DNA of 15,124 nucleotides. It comes from JAKQHY01 sp034429475 (lineage in GTDB: Bacteria > Chloroflexota > Anaerolineae > B4-G1 > SLSP01). Positions 1 to 7,451 of the stretch are shown here, piece after piece (positions within the stretch are counted from its first letter, which is position 1; each line of letters opens with the position of its first letter). Under the pieces are notes generated by a model. The model made no database searches. It was given only the letters and a program-made list of their open reading frames with translations, and was not told where the DNA came from. The translations under genes were made by a program, and so were the position numbers. The DNA lies in contig DAOUGD010000299.1 in assembly GCA_034429475.1 (NCBI GenBank), positions 1-15,124 of the forward strand, written 5' to 3'.

Positions 1-129
1 GATCGCAAAGACCGCCGCGACTTGAGTATTTTCCGCATCGGGTTGGATAGTATCGAGCGCCATTTGACCAATGCCGAACCTTTCAAGATTGTCTGGCTAC
101 CCTACTTTGAAAAACTGTCCGGTGGCTAG
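1..129 (+). CDS. C-terminal end of an unrecognised protein (partial)
   Basis: An open frame runs in from the left edge of the window and stops at TAG (127-129), giving the last 42 residues of a protein. The tail starts with a very basic/acidic stretch (DRKDRRDLS) and ends FEKLSGG. I do not recognise a family from so short a piece. Codon use looks like ordinary coding sequence, and it is followed by a promoter-like site for the next genes, which fits the end of a transcription unit. It could also be a chance frame, since the start lies outside the window. Confidence 0.5.
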   Translation, partial: DRKDRRDLSIFRIGLDSIERHLTNAEPFKIVWLPYFEKLSGG

Positions 130-164
130 AAGCGAGAATAGAGGGAGCACAGGTCCTCCGCCGT

Positions 165-192
165 TTGACGAGCTAATAGGGTGGGGTATCAT
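165..192 (+). promoter_or_regulatory. Sigma-70-like promoter for the small gene pair
   Basis: TTGACG (165-170) and TATCAT (187-192) are separated by 16 bases. Transcription would begin near 199, which places the first usable ATG of the next gene at 241 and argues against the GTG at 181 that overlaps the -10 box. Confidence 0.5.
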
Positions 193-240
193 AAAAGGAC
201 TAAACCAACCACTCCATTTCCTAACTTTGAGCATCCAACA

Positions 241-474
241 ATGGAAATCGAAATTGTTAGCGCCATCACCGCTACAGAAGTCATTGCGGTTGGTAATGCA
301 ATCCGTGATCTCACTCGCTTGCGTAAACTCTATGGGCATGGACGTTGGCGCAAGCTCAAAGGAATTGCGACCGTGCGACTTCCCGATGGTACAGTGTGCA
401 AAGCCGAAGTTCATTGGTATGAGGCGCACGGCATTGGACGGAAAGAGATTAAAGTCAAACACATTTATGAATGA
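241..474 (+). CDS. Small conserved-looking protein of unknown function (77 aa)
   Basis: This gene encodes a 77-residue basic protein. An N-terminal stretch (MEIEIVSAIT) leads into a central segment rich in Arg, Lys and Gly (KLYGHGRWRKLKG), then an alternating hydrophobic pattern ending AEVHWYEAHGIGRKEIKVK, which looks like beta strands. From memory, small proteins with this GRWRKLKG...EVHWYEAHG pattern are widespread in cyanobacteria and Chloroflexota without a known function; this could not be checked here. The start at 241 was chosen because the upstream GTG at 181 overlaps the predicted -10 box, but there is no clear Shine-Dalgarno before 241. It lies 23 bp upstream of another very small gene, so the two are probably co-transcribed. 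The size and pairing recall toxin-antitoxin modules, but no known toxin motif is visible. Confidence 0.65.
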   Translation: MEIEIVSAITATEVIAVGNAIRDLTRLRKLYGHGRWRKLKGIATVRLPDGTVCKAEVHWYEAHGIGRKEIKVKHIYE

Positions 475-497
475 TGTGATCTATGGGAAAATTTACT

Positions 498-737
498 ATG
501 AAAACACAATTTGTTGTCTGTATTAAGAACGACGGCTACCCGGCATCGCTGGAAAAGCGCAAGCTCTATCAAATTCTTCCCGACGCCCAGGCAGCCAGCC
601 ATCAATTGCTGCGGGTCATAGATGAATCAGGGGAAGATTATCTGTATCCAGTGGCCTATTTTGCGTCCATCGAAGTTCCGGCGATTGTTTTAGAAGCGTT
701 TATGGCCGACAGTCGGCTGCAACCGGGGATGAGTTAA
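498..737 (+). CDS. Small protein of unknown function (79 aa), partner of the preceding gene
   Basis: The product is a 79-residue acidic protein, MKTQFVVCIKNDGYPASLEK at its start, followed by a KLYQILPDA segment and a DESGEDYLYP motif. The pattern of short strands and a conserved-looking GEDYLYP resembles small SH3-like barrel proteins annotated only as hypothetical, but this is recollection and not a search. The start at 498 is preferred over the in-frame ATG at 483, because GGGAAAA (485-491) then serves as a weak ribosome-binding site 6 bases before it; 483 remains possible. It follows the basic 77-residue protein closely. An acidic/basic pair of small proteins may bind each other, which is an inference. 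The 738-847 gap downstream holds no recognisable gene. Confidence 0.65.
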   Translation: MKTQFVVCIKNDGYPASLEKRKLYQILPDAQAASHQLLRVIDESGEDYLYPVAYFASIEVPAIVLEAFMADSRLQPGMS

Positions 738-847
738 AATCGTCAGGACGGCGTAGGGTTGGCTGGAAAGCCTATGGGTTGGCATCGCGGAATGGTTACG
801 ACGTGTTAGCGATTGGATGAAAATTTACAGCCTGAAGAGGGAAGATA

Positions 848-1732
848 ATGCACCCGAAATATACTGAAACTCTCACACAACTCAAAACGTGGGCGCAACA
901 AACCCCGACGGTTCACGGATTGGTCGTTCTCGGCTCTCAAGTGCGGAAAGAATTTGCTGGGGACGAGTGGTCCGATCTGGATGTTTTGCTGCTCGTTGAT
1001 GATCCGCGCGACCTTCTTCAGGATGATACCTGGCTGGCTCCCTTCGGCGAAGTCGTCTGTCTGATTGTTGAGGAAACATCCCTGGAATGGCTCCATTTGA
1101 CGTGGTCGGTCAAACGGGTGCTCTTTGCGGATAACCGCACCGTGGATTTCTCGATGATGCCTTACGATCGTCTCGACGATGTCCTGGCGCTCAATGCAGA
1201 GATTCACGTCAATGGGTATCAGGTCGTCTATGATGAGCACCCGGATGCGTTGGCGGCCAAAATTGAGGCCACCCTCGCCACGTTGAAAGAGGAGCCGCCC
1301 AGGATTCCTACCGAGGCTGAGTTGCGTCGGACGATCCACTCGCTGCTTTTTCAGTTGGTCTTTGCCTGTAAGAAAATCAAACGGGGCGAATTATGGGTGG
1401 CGGTCAGTTGCATCAACCAGCCCATCAATACCTTGCTCCTTCAGCTTATCGAATTTTACACGGCATCGGTCGCCAAGACCTCTCCGCGCATCCGTTATGA
1501 GGGTAGGTTTTTGGAACAGCGCATCCCTCCCGATCTCGCCGCGCAGTTGCCCCGGTGTTTTGCAAAATACGAAGCGTGCGACGCGATCCAGACCGCCTAT
1601 CATCTGCTGGATTTCACCCGTTATCTGGCTCAAGGCATCTGTGCAGTGAACCACTATCCGTTCGATGCGCGCCCTTTTGACCAGGTGCGGGTGCTTTATC
1701 ATGAGATGTTTGACGACAACTCGGCGTCTTAA
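848..1732 (+). CDS. ANT(6)-like aminoglycoside adenylyltransferase family protein
   Basis: This 294-residue protein has the nucleotidyltransferase signature: G29-S30 followed by D43-L-D45, with a third acidic residue at D100 (VDFSMMP). These are the metal and nucleotide ligands of the DNA polymerase beta fold. The segment after the signature (DDTWLAPFGE, about 58-67) and the helical C-terminal half (YEGRFLEQRI, then a helix with a TAYHLL stretch) match the layout of streptomycin 6-adenylyltransferases (about 300 residues), so both domains appear present. Known members transfer AMP to position 6 of streptomycin, but chromosomal relatives in environmental bacteria often have no proven drug substrate. 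The ATG at 848 is preceded by GAGGG (837-841). The gene ends 29 bp before the methyltransferase-nuclease gene and may be co-transcribed with it. No mobile-element border is visible. Confidence 0.85.
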   Translation: MHPKYTETLTQLKTWAQQTPTVHGLVVLGSQVRKEFAGDEWSDLDVLLLVDDPRDLLQDDTWLAPFGEVVCLIVEETSLEWLHLTWSVKRVLFADNRTVDFSMMPYDRLDDVLALNAEIHVNGYQVVYDEHPDALAAKIEATLATLKEEPPRIPTEAELRRTIHSLLFQLVFACKKIKRGELWVAVSCINQPINTLLLQLIEFYTASVAKTSPRIRYEGRFLEQRIPPDLAAQLPRCFAKYEACDAIQTAYHLLDFTRYLAQGICAVNHYPFDARPFDQVRVLYHEMFDDNSAS

Positions 1733-1750
1733 CGACCAAAGTTCATTCCA

Positions 1751-1758
1751 GGAGGTGA
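1751..1758 (+). promoter_or_regulatory. Strong ribosome-binding site deciding a TTG start
   Basis: GGAGGTGA lies so that GGAGG ends 6 bases before the TTG at 1762. No in-frame ATG occurs in the conserved N-terminal part before the first catalytic motif, so TTG is the likely start of the methyltransferase. Confidence 0.8.
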
Positions 1759-1761
1759 GCC

Positions 1762-3414
1762 TTGAGCCAATTCCCAAAGAACACTCTGTTTTATGGCGAC
1801 AATCTGCCCATTCTGCGCGAGTACCTGGCGGATGAGAGTGTGGATTTAATCTACCTCGATCCCCCATTTAACTCGAATCGTAACTTCAACGTGTTGTTCA
1901 AGGACGAAAGTGGGGAGGAAGCCCCGGCGCAGATTCGGGTCTTTGAGGATACGTGGCACTGGAATGTGGTGGCGGAACAGACGTATCAGGATTTGGTGAC
2001 AACGGGTCAGCCGCAGGTTTCGATGCTGATCAGCGCGCTGCGCCAATTCATCGGTACGAATCAGATGATGGCGTACCTGGTGATGATGGCCGCACGCCTC
2101 GTGGAGTTGCACCGGGTCTTGAAGCCGACAGGGAGCCTGTACCTGCATTGTGATCCCACCGCCAGCCATTATTTGAAGATAGTGTTGGATACGATTTTTG
2201 GGCCGCGAAACTTTATGAATGAGATTGTCTGGAAACGCACCAGCAGCCACAATGATGCTCGACGCAATTTCAGCAGTCTGGATGATATTCTGTTCTTCTA
2301 TACCAAAACTGAGGCGTACACCTTCAATCCTCAATTCACTCCTTACAGCGAGGACTACATCCAACATAATTTCCGGTTTGTGGATGAAAATGGGCGTAAA
2401 TATGCTTCTGGTAACTTACGCAGCCCCAATCCGCGCCCCAATTTAACCTACGACTATAAAGGATACAAGCCTCATGCCAACGGTTGGAGCGTCAGTTTGG
2501 AGAAGATGCAAGACCTCGACCGGCAAGGGCGTTTGATTTTCTCCAAAGACCCCAATGGGCGGATTCGGGTCAAGAAATACCTGGATGAAATGCCCGGCAT
2601 TGTCTTGGGCAACAACTGGGGCGATATCCCTCCTATTTCCTCGCAAGCTGCGGAACGCCTTGGCTACCCGACCCAAAAGCCGGTGGCCTTGTTGGAGCGC
2701 ATCCTCAGCGCCAGCAGCAATCCCGGCGACGTAGTGTTGGACCCCTTTTGCGGCTGTGGCACGACGATTGCCGCCGCCCAGAAGTTGGGCCGCCGGTGGA
2801 TCGGCATTGACATCACCAACCTTTCGATTGCGCTGCAAAAGTACCGTCTCAAGGATTCGTTTGGGCTGGTGGAAAAACAGGATTACACCGTCGTCGGCGA
2901 GCCGGAAGATTTGCCGTCAGCGCATCAGTTGGCCCAGGATGATCGCTACCAATTCCAGTGGTGGGCGTTGTCGCTCATCAAGGCGCGCCCATTGGGCGAA
3001 ACCGAGGGGAAGAAAGGCAAGAAGGGCAGCGATAAGGGAATGGACGGTGTGATCACCTTCATTGACGACGCCACCCGTAAAGCCAAGCGCGTGTTGGTGC
3101 AAGTGAAAAGCGGCAAAGTGAAAAGCGGCGACATCCGCGACCTGCGCGGCGTGTTGGATCGGGAAGGTGCAGCAATGGGCGTCTTTATTACTCTGGAGAC
3201 GCCGACGAAAGAGATGCTGGCGGAAGCGGTCAGCGCAGGTTTCTACCATTCGCCGGGTTGGGAGCGGGATTATCCCCGTCTCCAGATTTTGACGATCGCA
3301 GAGCTGTTGCAGGGGGCAGAGGTCAAAATGCCGCCGGCCACAATCACGTTCAAGCAAGCGGAAAAAGTTCAAGTGGCTGAGCCTGAACAACCCTTGCTTT
3401 TGTCGCATCCATGA
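1762..3414 (+). CDS. DNA methyltransferase fused to an Mrr-like nuclease domain
   Basis: This 550-residue protein transfers a methyl group from S-adenosylmethionine to an adenine N6 or cytosine N4 in DNA. The catalytic motif IV (DPPF, 33-36) comes before a variable region (about 150-290, probable target recognition), then PTQKP (motif X, near 302) and the SAM-binding motif I (LDPFCGCGTT, about 326-335). That order marks the beta class. The C-terminal 160 residues form a second domain with GSDKGMDG (422-429) and QVK (447-449). D428 and Q447-x-K449 fit the catalytic triad of Mrr-type PD-(D/E)XK nucleases. The helix usually carrying FE reads FQWWA here. The protein may thus methylate and cut with one chain; alternatively the nuclease domain may be degenerate. 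TTG start with strong Shine-Dalgarno; a terminator follows at once. Confidence 0.93.
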   Translation: MSQFPKNTLFYGDNLPILREYLADESVDLIYLDPPFNSNRNFNVLFKDESGEEAPAQIRVFEDTWHWNVVAEQTYQDLVTTGQPQVSMLISALRQFIGTNQMMAYLVMMAARLVELHRVLKPTGSLYLHCDPTASHYLKIVLDTIFGPRNFMNEIVWKRTSSHNDARRNFSSLDDILFFYTKTEAYTFNPQFTPYSEDYIQHNFRFVDENGRKYASGNLRSPNPRPNLTYDYKGYKPHANGWSVSLEKMQDLDRQGRLIFSKDPNGRIRVKKYLDEMPGIVLGNNWGDIPPISSQAAERLGYPTQKPVALLERILSASSNPGDVVLDPFCGCGTTIAAAQKLGRRWIGIDITNLSIALQKYRLKDSFGLVEKQDYTVVGEPEDLPSAHQLAQDDRYQFQWWALSLIKARPLGETEGKKGKKGSDKGMDGVITFIDDATRKAKRVLVQVKSGKVKSGDIRDLRGVLDREGAAMGVFITLETPTKEMLAEAVSAGFYHSPGWERDYPRLQILTIAELLQGAEVKMPPATITFKQAEKVQVAEPEQPLLLSHP

Positions 3415-3435
3415 GCGAATCCCTTTTCAGCAAAC

Positions 3436-3468
3436 AAAAAGCCGCGACCTTTTGGTCGCGGCTTTTTT
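3436..3468. terminator. Bidirectional rho-independent terminator
   Basis: A perfect 9-bp stem, GCCGCGACC (3441-3449) with GGTCGCGGC (3454-3462), has a 4-base loop. It is followed by six T on the + strand and preceded by five A, so it also works on the - strand. It lies between two converging genes and can end both. Confidence 0.95.
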
Positions 3469-3483
3469 GTCGAACGTTACCCT

Positions 3484-5139
3484 TCACATCAACCGTCGCC
3501 GCGCCTCCGACAGGAGGTGCGCCAACTCGCTTGCCGCGAGTCCCGCGTCGCCGACGCGCTGGCGGGCCAACTCGCCGGCCAGGCCGTGCAGGTACGCGCC
3601 CACGACGGCGGCTTGGAACGCGGGCAGGCCCTGCGCGCGCAGCGCCACCATCGCGCCGGCCAACACGTCGCCGGTTCCCGCGGAACTCAGGCCAGGGTTG
3701 GCAAAAGGCAGTACCATCGTTTCTCCGTCGGGCGCGGCGACCACGGTGAACGCGCCTTTGAGCACGACGACATGGCCCCACGTGTGCGCGTACTTGCGCG
3801 CCATCTCCAGCCGGTTCTCCTGAATTTCGGCGGCGTCAAGGCCGGTCAGCCGCGCCATCTCGCCGGGGTGGGGGGTCAGGATCGTTTCGTCCGGCAAAAG
3901 CGTGGGCCAGTCAGGGATTTCGCTGAGGATATTCAACCCGTCCGCGTCCACCACCAGCGGCGGGAACTGCCGCGCCGCGCTGAAGGACGATTCTGAGGCG
4001 GCGGGGAGAAAGCCCGCGTTGCGTTTCTTCGGCTCCAGCCCCAACAACCCCCGGAGGAAAGCCGTCGTCTCAGCGGTATGGCTCAATCCTGGCCCCAACA
4101 GCAGCGCCGAGTAATCCCCCAACTTCTCCGCCAGCACGGCGATGGCGGGGACGTCCAACACGCCAAGCGTGTGCGGCAGCAGCAGATATGTAGCTTCCGG
4201 CGCGAGCGGCGCGAGGGCGGCGTGCAGCAGGTTGGGAATCGCCAGGGTAGCCAGCCCAACGCCCGCGCGTACAGCCGCGCTCGCGGCCAGGGCGGCGGCC
4301 CCGGTGTAGTTCACCGATCCGGCGACGATGAGCGCCTTGCCAAACGTCCCCTTGTGCGCGTTGGCCGGGCGCGGCGGCAACCATTCGCGGATGAGGGCCG
4401 GCGTGGCGACCTGGGGACTGGTCTTGGGCATATCAATGTTTTCCGGGATGCCAATGTTGGCGACCAGTAGTTCCCCCACATAATCTGCGCCGGGGAACCG
4501 GAAGTGGCCCCACTTCGGCGCGGCAAACGTCACGGTCAGGTGCGCCTTGAGGGTCAGCGGATCCACCGTTCCGGCGTCGAAATCCAACCCGGAAGGCCCA
4601 TCCACCGCCACGATGAACGGGCGTGGTTCGGTGGGTTCCGGGACGGTGTTGAGGCGGGTTAGTGGATCAGGGGAAGGCTGCGCCAGGCTGTTCTGGATTT
4701 TGCGCAAGATATCCGCCACCGCGCCGCGCAGAGGGGACTTGGCTCCTGTGCCGAGCAGCGCGTCCACGAGAATGTGACACTGGGCCACCAGCCGCCCCAA
4801 TTCCTCCCCATTCCGATCCGCGTCGGCGTAGATCATCGTCACGCGGCGTTCCTGCGCCTGGCGGTAGACCGGGTCTTCGGCTGCATTGCGCGGTTGCGTG
4901 AGATAGGCCGTGACGGTTGCCCCTGTCTCTTGGAGTAGGCGCGCAGCCACCAGTCCATCGCCGCCGTTGTTGCCGGGGCCGACCAGGATCAAGACGCGCC
5001 GCCCCTTCACCGTCACGCGGCGATGGATGGCGAGCGCGAGTCCCTGTCCAGCCAGTTCCATCATCTGCGCGTAGCTGTGCCCCGCGATGTTGGCGGTGGA
5101 TTCCAGCGCGCGCATTTCAGAGACCGAAAGGATGTACAT
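3484..5139 (-). CDS. nnr: Bifunctional NAD(P)H-hydrate epimerase / ADP-dependent dehydratase
   Basis: The enzyme repairs damaged nicotinamide cofactors in the cytoplasm: the N-terminal domain interconverts R and S forms of NAD(P)H hydrate, and the C-terminal domain dehydrates the S form back to NAD(P)H using ADP. In 551 residues the epimerase half (1-235) shows NNGGDG (57-62), DALLGTG from D126, and VDGPSGLD (179-186). The kinase-like dehydratase half (from about 255) shows KGTFGKALIVAGS (263-275), HPGE (424-427), and GTGD with catalytic D491. Extra low-complexity segments near 147-174 and 367-393 look like loop insertions. I chose the ATG at 5139 because GGGAG (5148-5152) sits 8 bases upstream; a TTG at 5154 would precede that site. 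About 100 bp separate it from the PHP gene upstream, so it could be read from that operon or from its own promoter. Confidence 0.97.
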   Translation of the reverse strand: MYILSVSEMRALESTANIAGHSYAQMMELAGQGLALAIHRRVTVKGRRVLILVGPGNNGGDGLVAARLLQETGATVTAYLTQPRNAAEDPVYRQAQERRVTMIYADADRNGEELGRLVAQCHILVDALLGTGAKSPLRGAVADILRKIQNSLAQPSPDPLTRLNTVPEPTEPRPFIVAVDGPSGLDFDAGTVDPLTLKAHLTVTFAAPKWGHFRFPGADYVGELLVANIGIPENIDMPKTSPQVATPALIREWLPPRPANAHKGTFGKALIVAGSVNYTGAAALAASAAVRAGVGLATLAIPNLLHAALAPLAPEATYLLLPHTLGVLDVPAIAVLAEKLGDYSALLLGPGLSHTAETTAFLRGLLGLEPKKRNAGFLPAASESSFSAARQFPPLVVDADGLNILSEIPDWPTLLPDETILTPHPGEMARLTGLDAAEIQENRLEMARKYAHTWGHVVVLKGAFTVVAAPDGETMVLPFANPGLSSAGTGDVLAGAMVALRAQGLPAFQAAVVGAYLHGLAGELARQRVGDAGLAASELAHLLSEARRRLM

Positions 5140-5184
5140 CGGTGAAGCTCCCAAAGTGTCGTGAGGTAAACATCAATATTTCGC

Positions 5185-5240
5185 AAACGTGAAACGTCAA
5201 ACGTAAGGCCCGTACAGTGAAATTATCACGTTTCACGTTT
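5185..5240. repeat. Inverted heptamer repeats (AAACGTN) upstream of nnr
   Basis: Three tandem heptamers AAACGTG, AAACGTC and AAACGTA fill 5185-5205. Two copies of the complement, CACGTTT CACGTTT, fill 5227-5240, ending 2 bases from the stop codon of the PHP gene. The outer 11 bases (5185-5195 and 5230-5240) form a perfect inverted repeat with a 34-base loop. A shorter symmetric element, GTGAAATTATCAC, lies at 5217-5229. There is no T-run after the stem on either strand, so a rho-independent terminator is unlikely. It may be a binding site, a processing hairpin or a dispersed repeat. Confidence 0.75.
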
Positions 5241-5242
5241 TA

Positions 5243-7000
5243 TTACTCGCCGATCAAGGCGGCCCAAGGGCCGTGCAACCCCTCTTCCGTCACCCCATAA
5301 TAGACGTGAAATTCGTCGTGGTAGCGCAGCACGAGGTCGTAGCGGAACTGCTTGCCATGTTCGCGGCTTTTCCACAGGCCGATGTCGCCGTTCCAGCGCA
5401 CCTCGCTCGGTTTGACCGGGTTATTCTCGGCTTCTTCGATGGCGTAGCGCCACAGATCGCGGGCGGAACGCCGGGTCACGTTGCTGACCAGACTGCCGTT
5501 GCGCAGGTCGCGCATAGTGTAATAGCGGGTGTTTTTACGTTCCTCGACGCGGGCAACCTCTACGCCGGTGCGCGGCGGGGCAGGCGGCCCCTGGCGGGCC
5601 TCCGTCGTCGCTGCCGCTTCAGGCTCAAGTGGAGCTGCCGGTGCGACTTCGGGGGCGGGGGCCGTCTGTTTGTATCCGAGGCCCCGCTTGACCAGCCCCA
5701 CGATTTCGTCGCGCACCGCGCGGGTAGTCTCCGCTTCGCTGCGGATGTAGATCGCGCTCTCGTCCAACGTGTACGGCGGCTCTTCGCCGCGCGGCACCAC
5801 GATGCGCACAACTTTGACGCCCTGGGTATCCAGCGCGTCCACTTTCACGTCCAGGTCGGGCGTGATGCGATCGTCAATCTCTTTCTCGAACAGGTTGATC
5901 GTGCGGTTGGGACTGGCGCCGATGCCAATCGGCGGCTTCTTCGCGTCCGCCGACACGCCGATGTAGAGGGCGCCGCCGTTGGTGTTGGCGAAAGCACACA
6001 CGTCGGCAATGATGGCGTCGTGATAGCCGCCGCGACGGCTGAAATTCTCGTGGAATTCCTGGACGATGTTCGGCCCTTCCTCGCGCGCGACTTGCACGTA
6101 GTCGAAGGGGCGGGATTCGGCGCCGGGGCGGTAGGGACGGGTGCGGGCGAAATCGTCGCTCAGGAACACAGCCCGCAGGGCCGTGAAGGTTTTCTCTTTG
6201 AGCAGAACTTCGGTGGCGCGCTCGCCGATTCCCAGGTTCTTGGCGTTCTGCGGATCGCGGGTCAGCCGGTGAGCGTCTGATCCCTGGATGCAGTGCATCT
6301 TGCGGGGATATTCCGGCTTGGAGCCGTCGAAGAACCGGGCAGTCGTCTTTTTGCCGCGCTTCTCCAGGTCGGTGACTTCGAGGGCGTGCAGGTGCGGATT
6401 CTGGGTGAAGGCGATGCGGGTCTGCCCGCCGAAGCTGAGTCCCTGCAAAGCGACGCCGTGGGAGGAATTGGCATGGGCGGCAATCACGATACCCCCAGCC
6501 TCATCAATCACACGATAAGCGGTGAGAACATCGCTGGTAGCGCCGACTTCGGTTTCGCCGGCATCCAATTTGTCCGGCGTAATGTTCAGCCGGAGGAGCA
6601 GGAATTCCAGGTCGCGGATCGGCATCTCCGGTGGGAAAAGTCCCAGGATGTGGAAGCCAAACGTGGCGGTGAACTCAAATCCTTTGAGGAGCATGAGCTT
6701 GTCCAGCAGGCGGCGGTACTCTTGCAGCCGCTTTTCCTCTTCGGGCGTCAACCGCTTCAGCCGTTCCAGCAACTCCAGGTCTTCCAGTTCGCTCTGCATC
6801 TGCTTGTAACCGGCCACACTGTTGTGATCGGTGAAGGCGATGATGTCGAGGTGTTGCCGTTCCGCCTGTTTGAGAATGTCCAGATAGGTGACGTCTTCTT
6901 GCTGATAGTCTGCAGAGGCCGGGGTGTGCAAATGCAGGTCAATATTGTACCATTTCTCTTGCAATGGCGCCGAACTCTTCTTTCTACGTCTGCGTGTCAT
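5243..7000 (-). CDS. PHP phosphoesterase with AlbA (Schlafen-like) domain and unknown C-terminal domain
   Basis: The 585-residue protein has three parts. First is a PHP-type metal phosphoesterase domain (about 17-285) with its ligand residues in place: HLH (23-25), DH (58-59), E109 in GFEFT, H117, H176 and DAH (242-244). A charged, coiled-coil-like stretch (70-105) sits inside it. Second is an AlbA_2/Schlafen-like nucleic-acid-binding domain (about 297-440) with FANTNGGALYIGV (337-349). After a Pro/Ala/Glu linker (446-480) comes a 100-residue basic-aromatic C-terminal domain (486-585) that I do not recognise. PHP domains cleave phosphoesters of nucleotides or nucleic acids, so a nucleic-acid processing role is plausible but inferred. 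The substrate is unknown. The ATG at 7000 has only a weak ribosome-binding site. It starts 30 bp after a response regulator gene and is probably translated from the same message. Confidence 0.92.
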   Translation of the reverse strand: MTRRRRKKSSAPLQEKWYNIDLHLHTPASADYQQEDVTYLDILKQAERQHLDIIAFTDHNSVAGYKQMQSELEDLELLERLKRLTPEEEKRLQEYRRLLDKLMLLKGFEFTATFGFHILGLFPPEMPIRDLEFLLLRLNITPDKLDAGETEVGATSDVLTAYRVIDEAGGIVIAAHANSSHGVALQGLSFGGQTRIAFTQNPHLHALEVTDLEKRGKKTTARFFDGSKPEYPRKMHCIQGSDAHRLTRDPQNAKNLGIGERATEVLLKEKTFTALRAVFLSDDFARTRPYRPGAESRPFDYVQVAREEGPNIVQEFHENFSRRGGYHDAIIADVCAFANTNGGALYIGVSADAKKPPIGIGASPNRTINLFEKEIDDRITPDLDVKVDALDTQGVKVVRIVVPRGEEPPYTLDESAIYIRSEAETTRAVRDEIVGLVKRGLGYKQTAPAPEVAPAAPLEPEAAATTEARQGPPAPPRTGVEVARVEERKNTRYYTMRDLRNGSLVSNVTRRSARDLWRYAIEEAENNPVKPSEVRWNGDIGLWKSREHGKQFRYDLVLRYHDEFHVYYGVTEEGLHGPWAALIGE

Positions 7001-7030
7001 ACCATTAACGCCATTTTTGTAGGGTGAGGG

Positions 7031-7390
7031 CTATTGCTGTTGCAAGAGCATCTGGATTTCATCCAGCAAGGCCGTCGGGCGGAAGGGTTTGAGGAGAAAC
7101 CCATTTGCCCCCGCGTTGGTACATTCGATTTTGTGATCCATCCCAGAGGCCACCAGAACCGGGATGTGCGCCAGGTCCGGGTCGCTTTTGAGTTCTTTGA
7201 GGGCGCTGAGAGAATTGCCCCCGGTTAAATTGTAATCCATTAAGACCATTGCCACGCTTTCACGTTTGGCGGTTGGCACGATGGCGTCAGGCGTGGTCAC
7301 GGTAATGACCTGGTGCCCTTCCAAATCCATCAAAGTTTCTAACAAGCCTAGCATGACTTTGTCATCGTCGGCAACGAGTATTTTGACCAT
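7031..7390 (-). CDS. Orphan single-domain response regulator
   Basis: This is a 119-residue CheY-like receiver domain with no output domain. The acidic pocket D8-D9-D10, the phosphoacceptor D52 (LMDYNLTGG), the switch position S82 and K101 (LKPF) are all present, so it should accept phosphate from a histidine kinase. No kinase is encoded nearby. It ends 30 bp before the PHP-AlbA gene, which suggests that the two work together, for instance through phosphorylation-dependent contact; that link is inferred from position. AGGAG (7398-7402) lies 7 bases before the ATG. A promoter with an extended -10 and an inverted repeat lie upstream. Confidence 0.95.
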   Translation of the reverse strand: MVKILVADDDKVMLGLLETLMDLEGHQVITVTTPDAIVPTAKRESVAMVLMDYNLTGGNSLSALKELKSDPDLAHIPVLVASGMDHKIECTNAGANGFLLKPFRPTALLDEIQMLLQQQ

Positions 7391-7422
7391 AGTTCAACTC
7401 CTGAGTCATGAAAAAATCCTTT

Positions 7423-7447
7423 CTTAATCCGGCATATCCGGGTTAAG
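7423..7447. promoter_or_regulatory. Inverted repeat at the predicted transcription start of the response regulator
   Basis: CTTAATCCGG (7423-7432) and CCGGGTTAAG (7438-7447) pair at 9 of 10 positions around a 5-base centre. The element lies just downstream of the predicted -10 box (7452-7457) for the - strand operon, overlapping or beginning at +1. It could be an operator for a dimeric repressor or a hairpin at the 5' end of the message. A T-run exists on the - strand but 6 bases after the stem, so a true terminator is less likely. Confidence 0.6.
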
Positions 7448-7451
7448 TTCC

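Noticed and set aside
738..847. Possible promoter or small gene between the small pair and the nucleotidyltransferase
   Set aside because: TTGGCA at 779-784 resembles a -35 box, but no acceptable -10 box follows at proper spacing and no coding frame is convincing.
5140..5154. Upstream TTG as start of nnr
   Set aside because: It would come before the GGGAG ribosome-binding site; the ATG at 5139 fits both that site and the family N-terminus.
5273..6280. Long + strand open frame opposite the PHP-AlbA gene
   Set aside because: It is antisense to a gene with intact PHP and AlbA motifs, has a biased composition and no recognisable domain.
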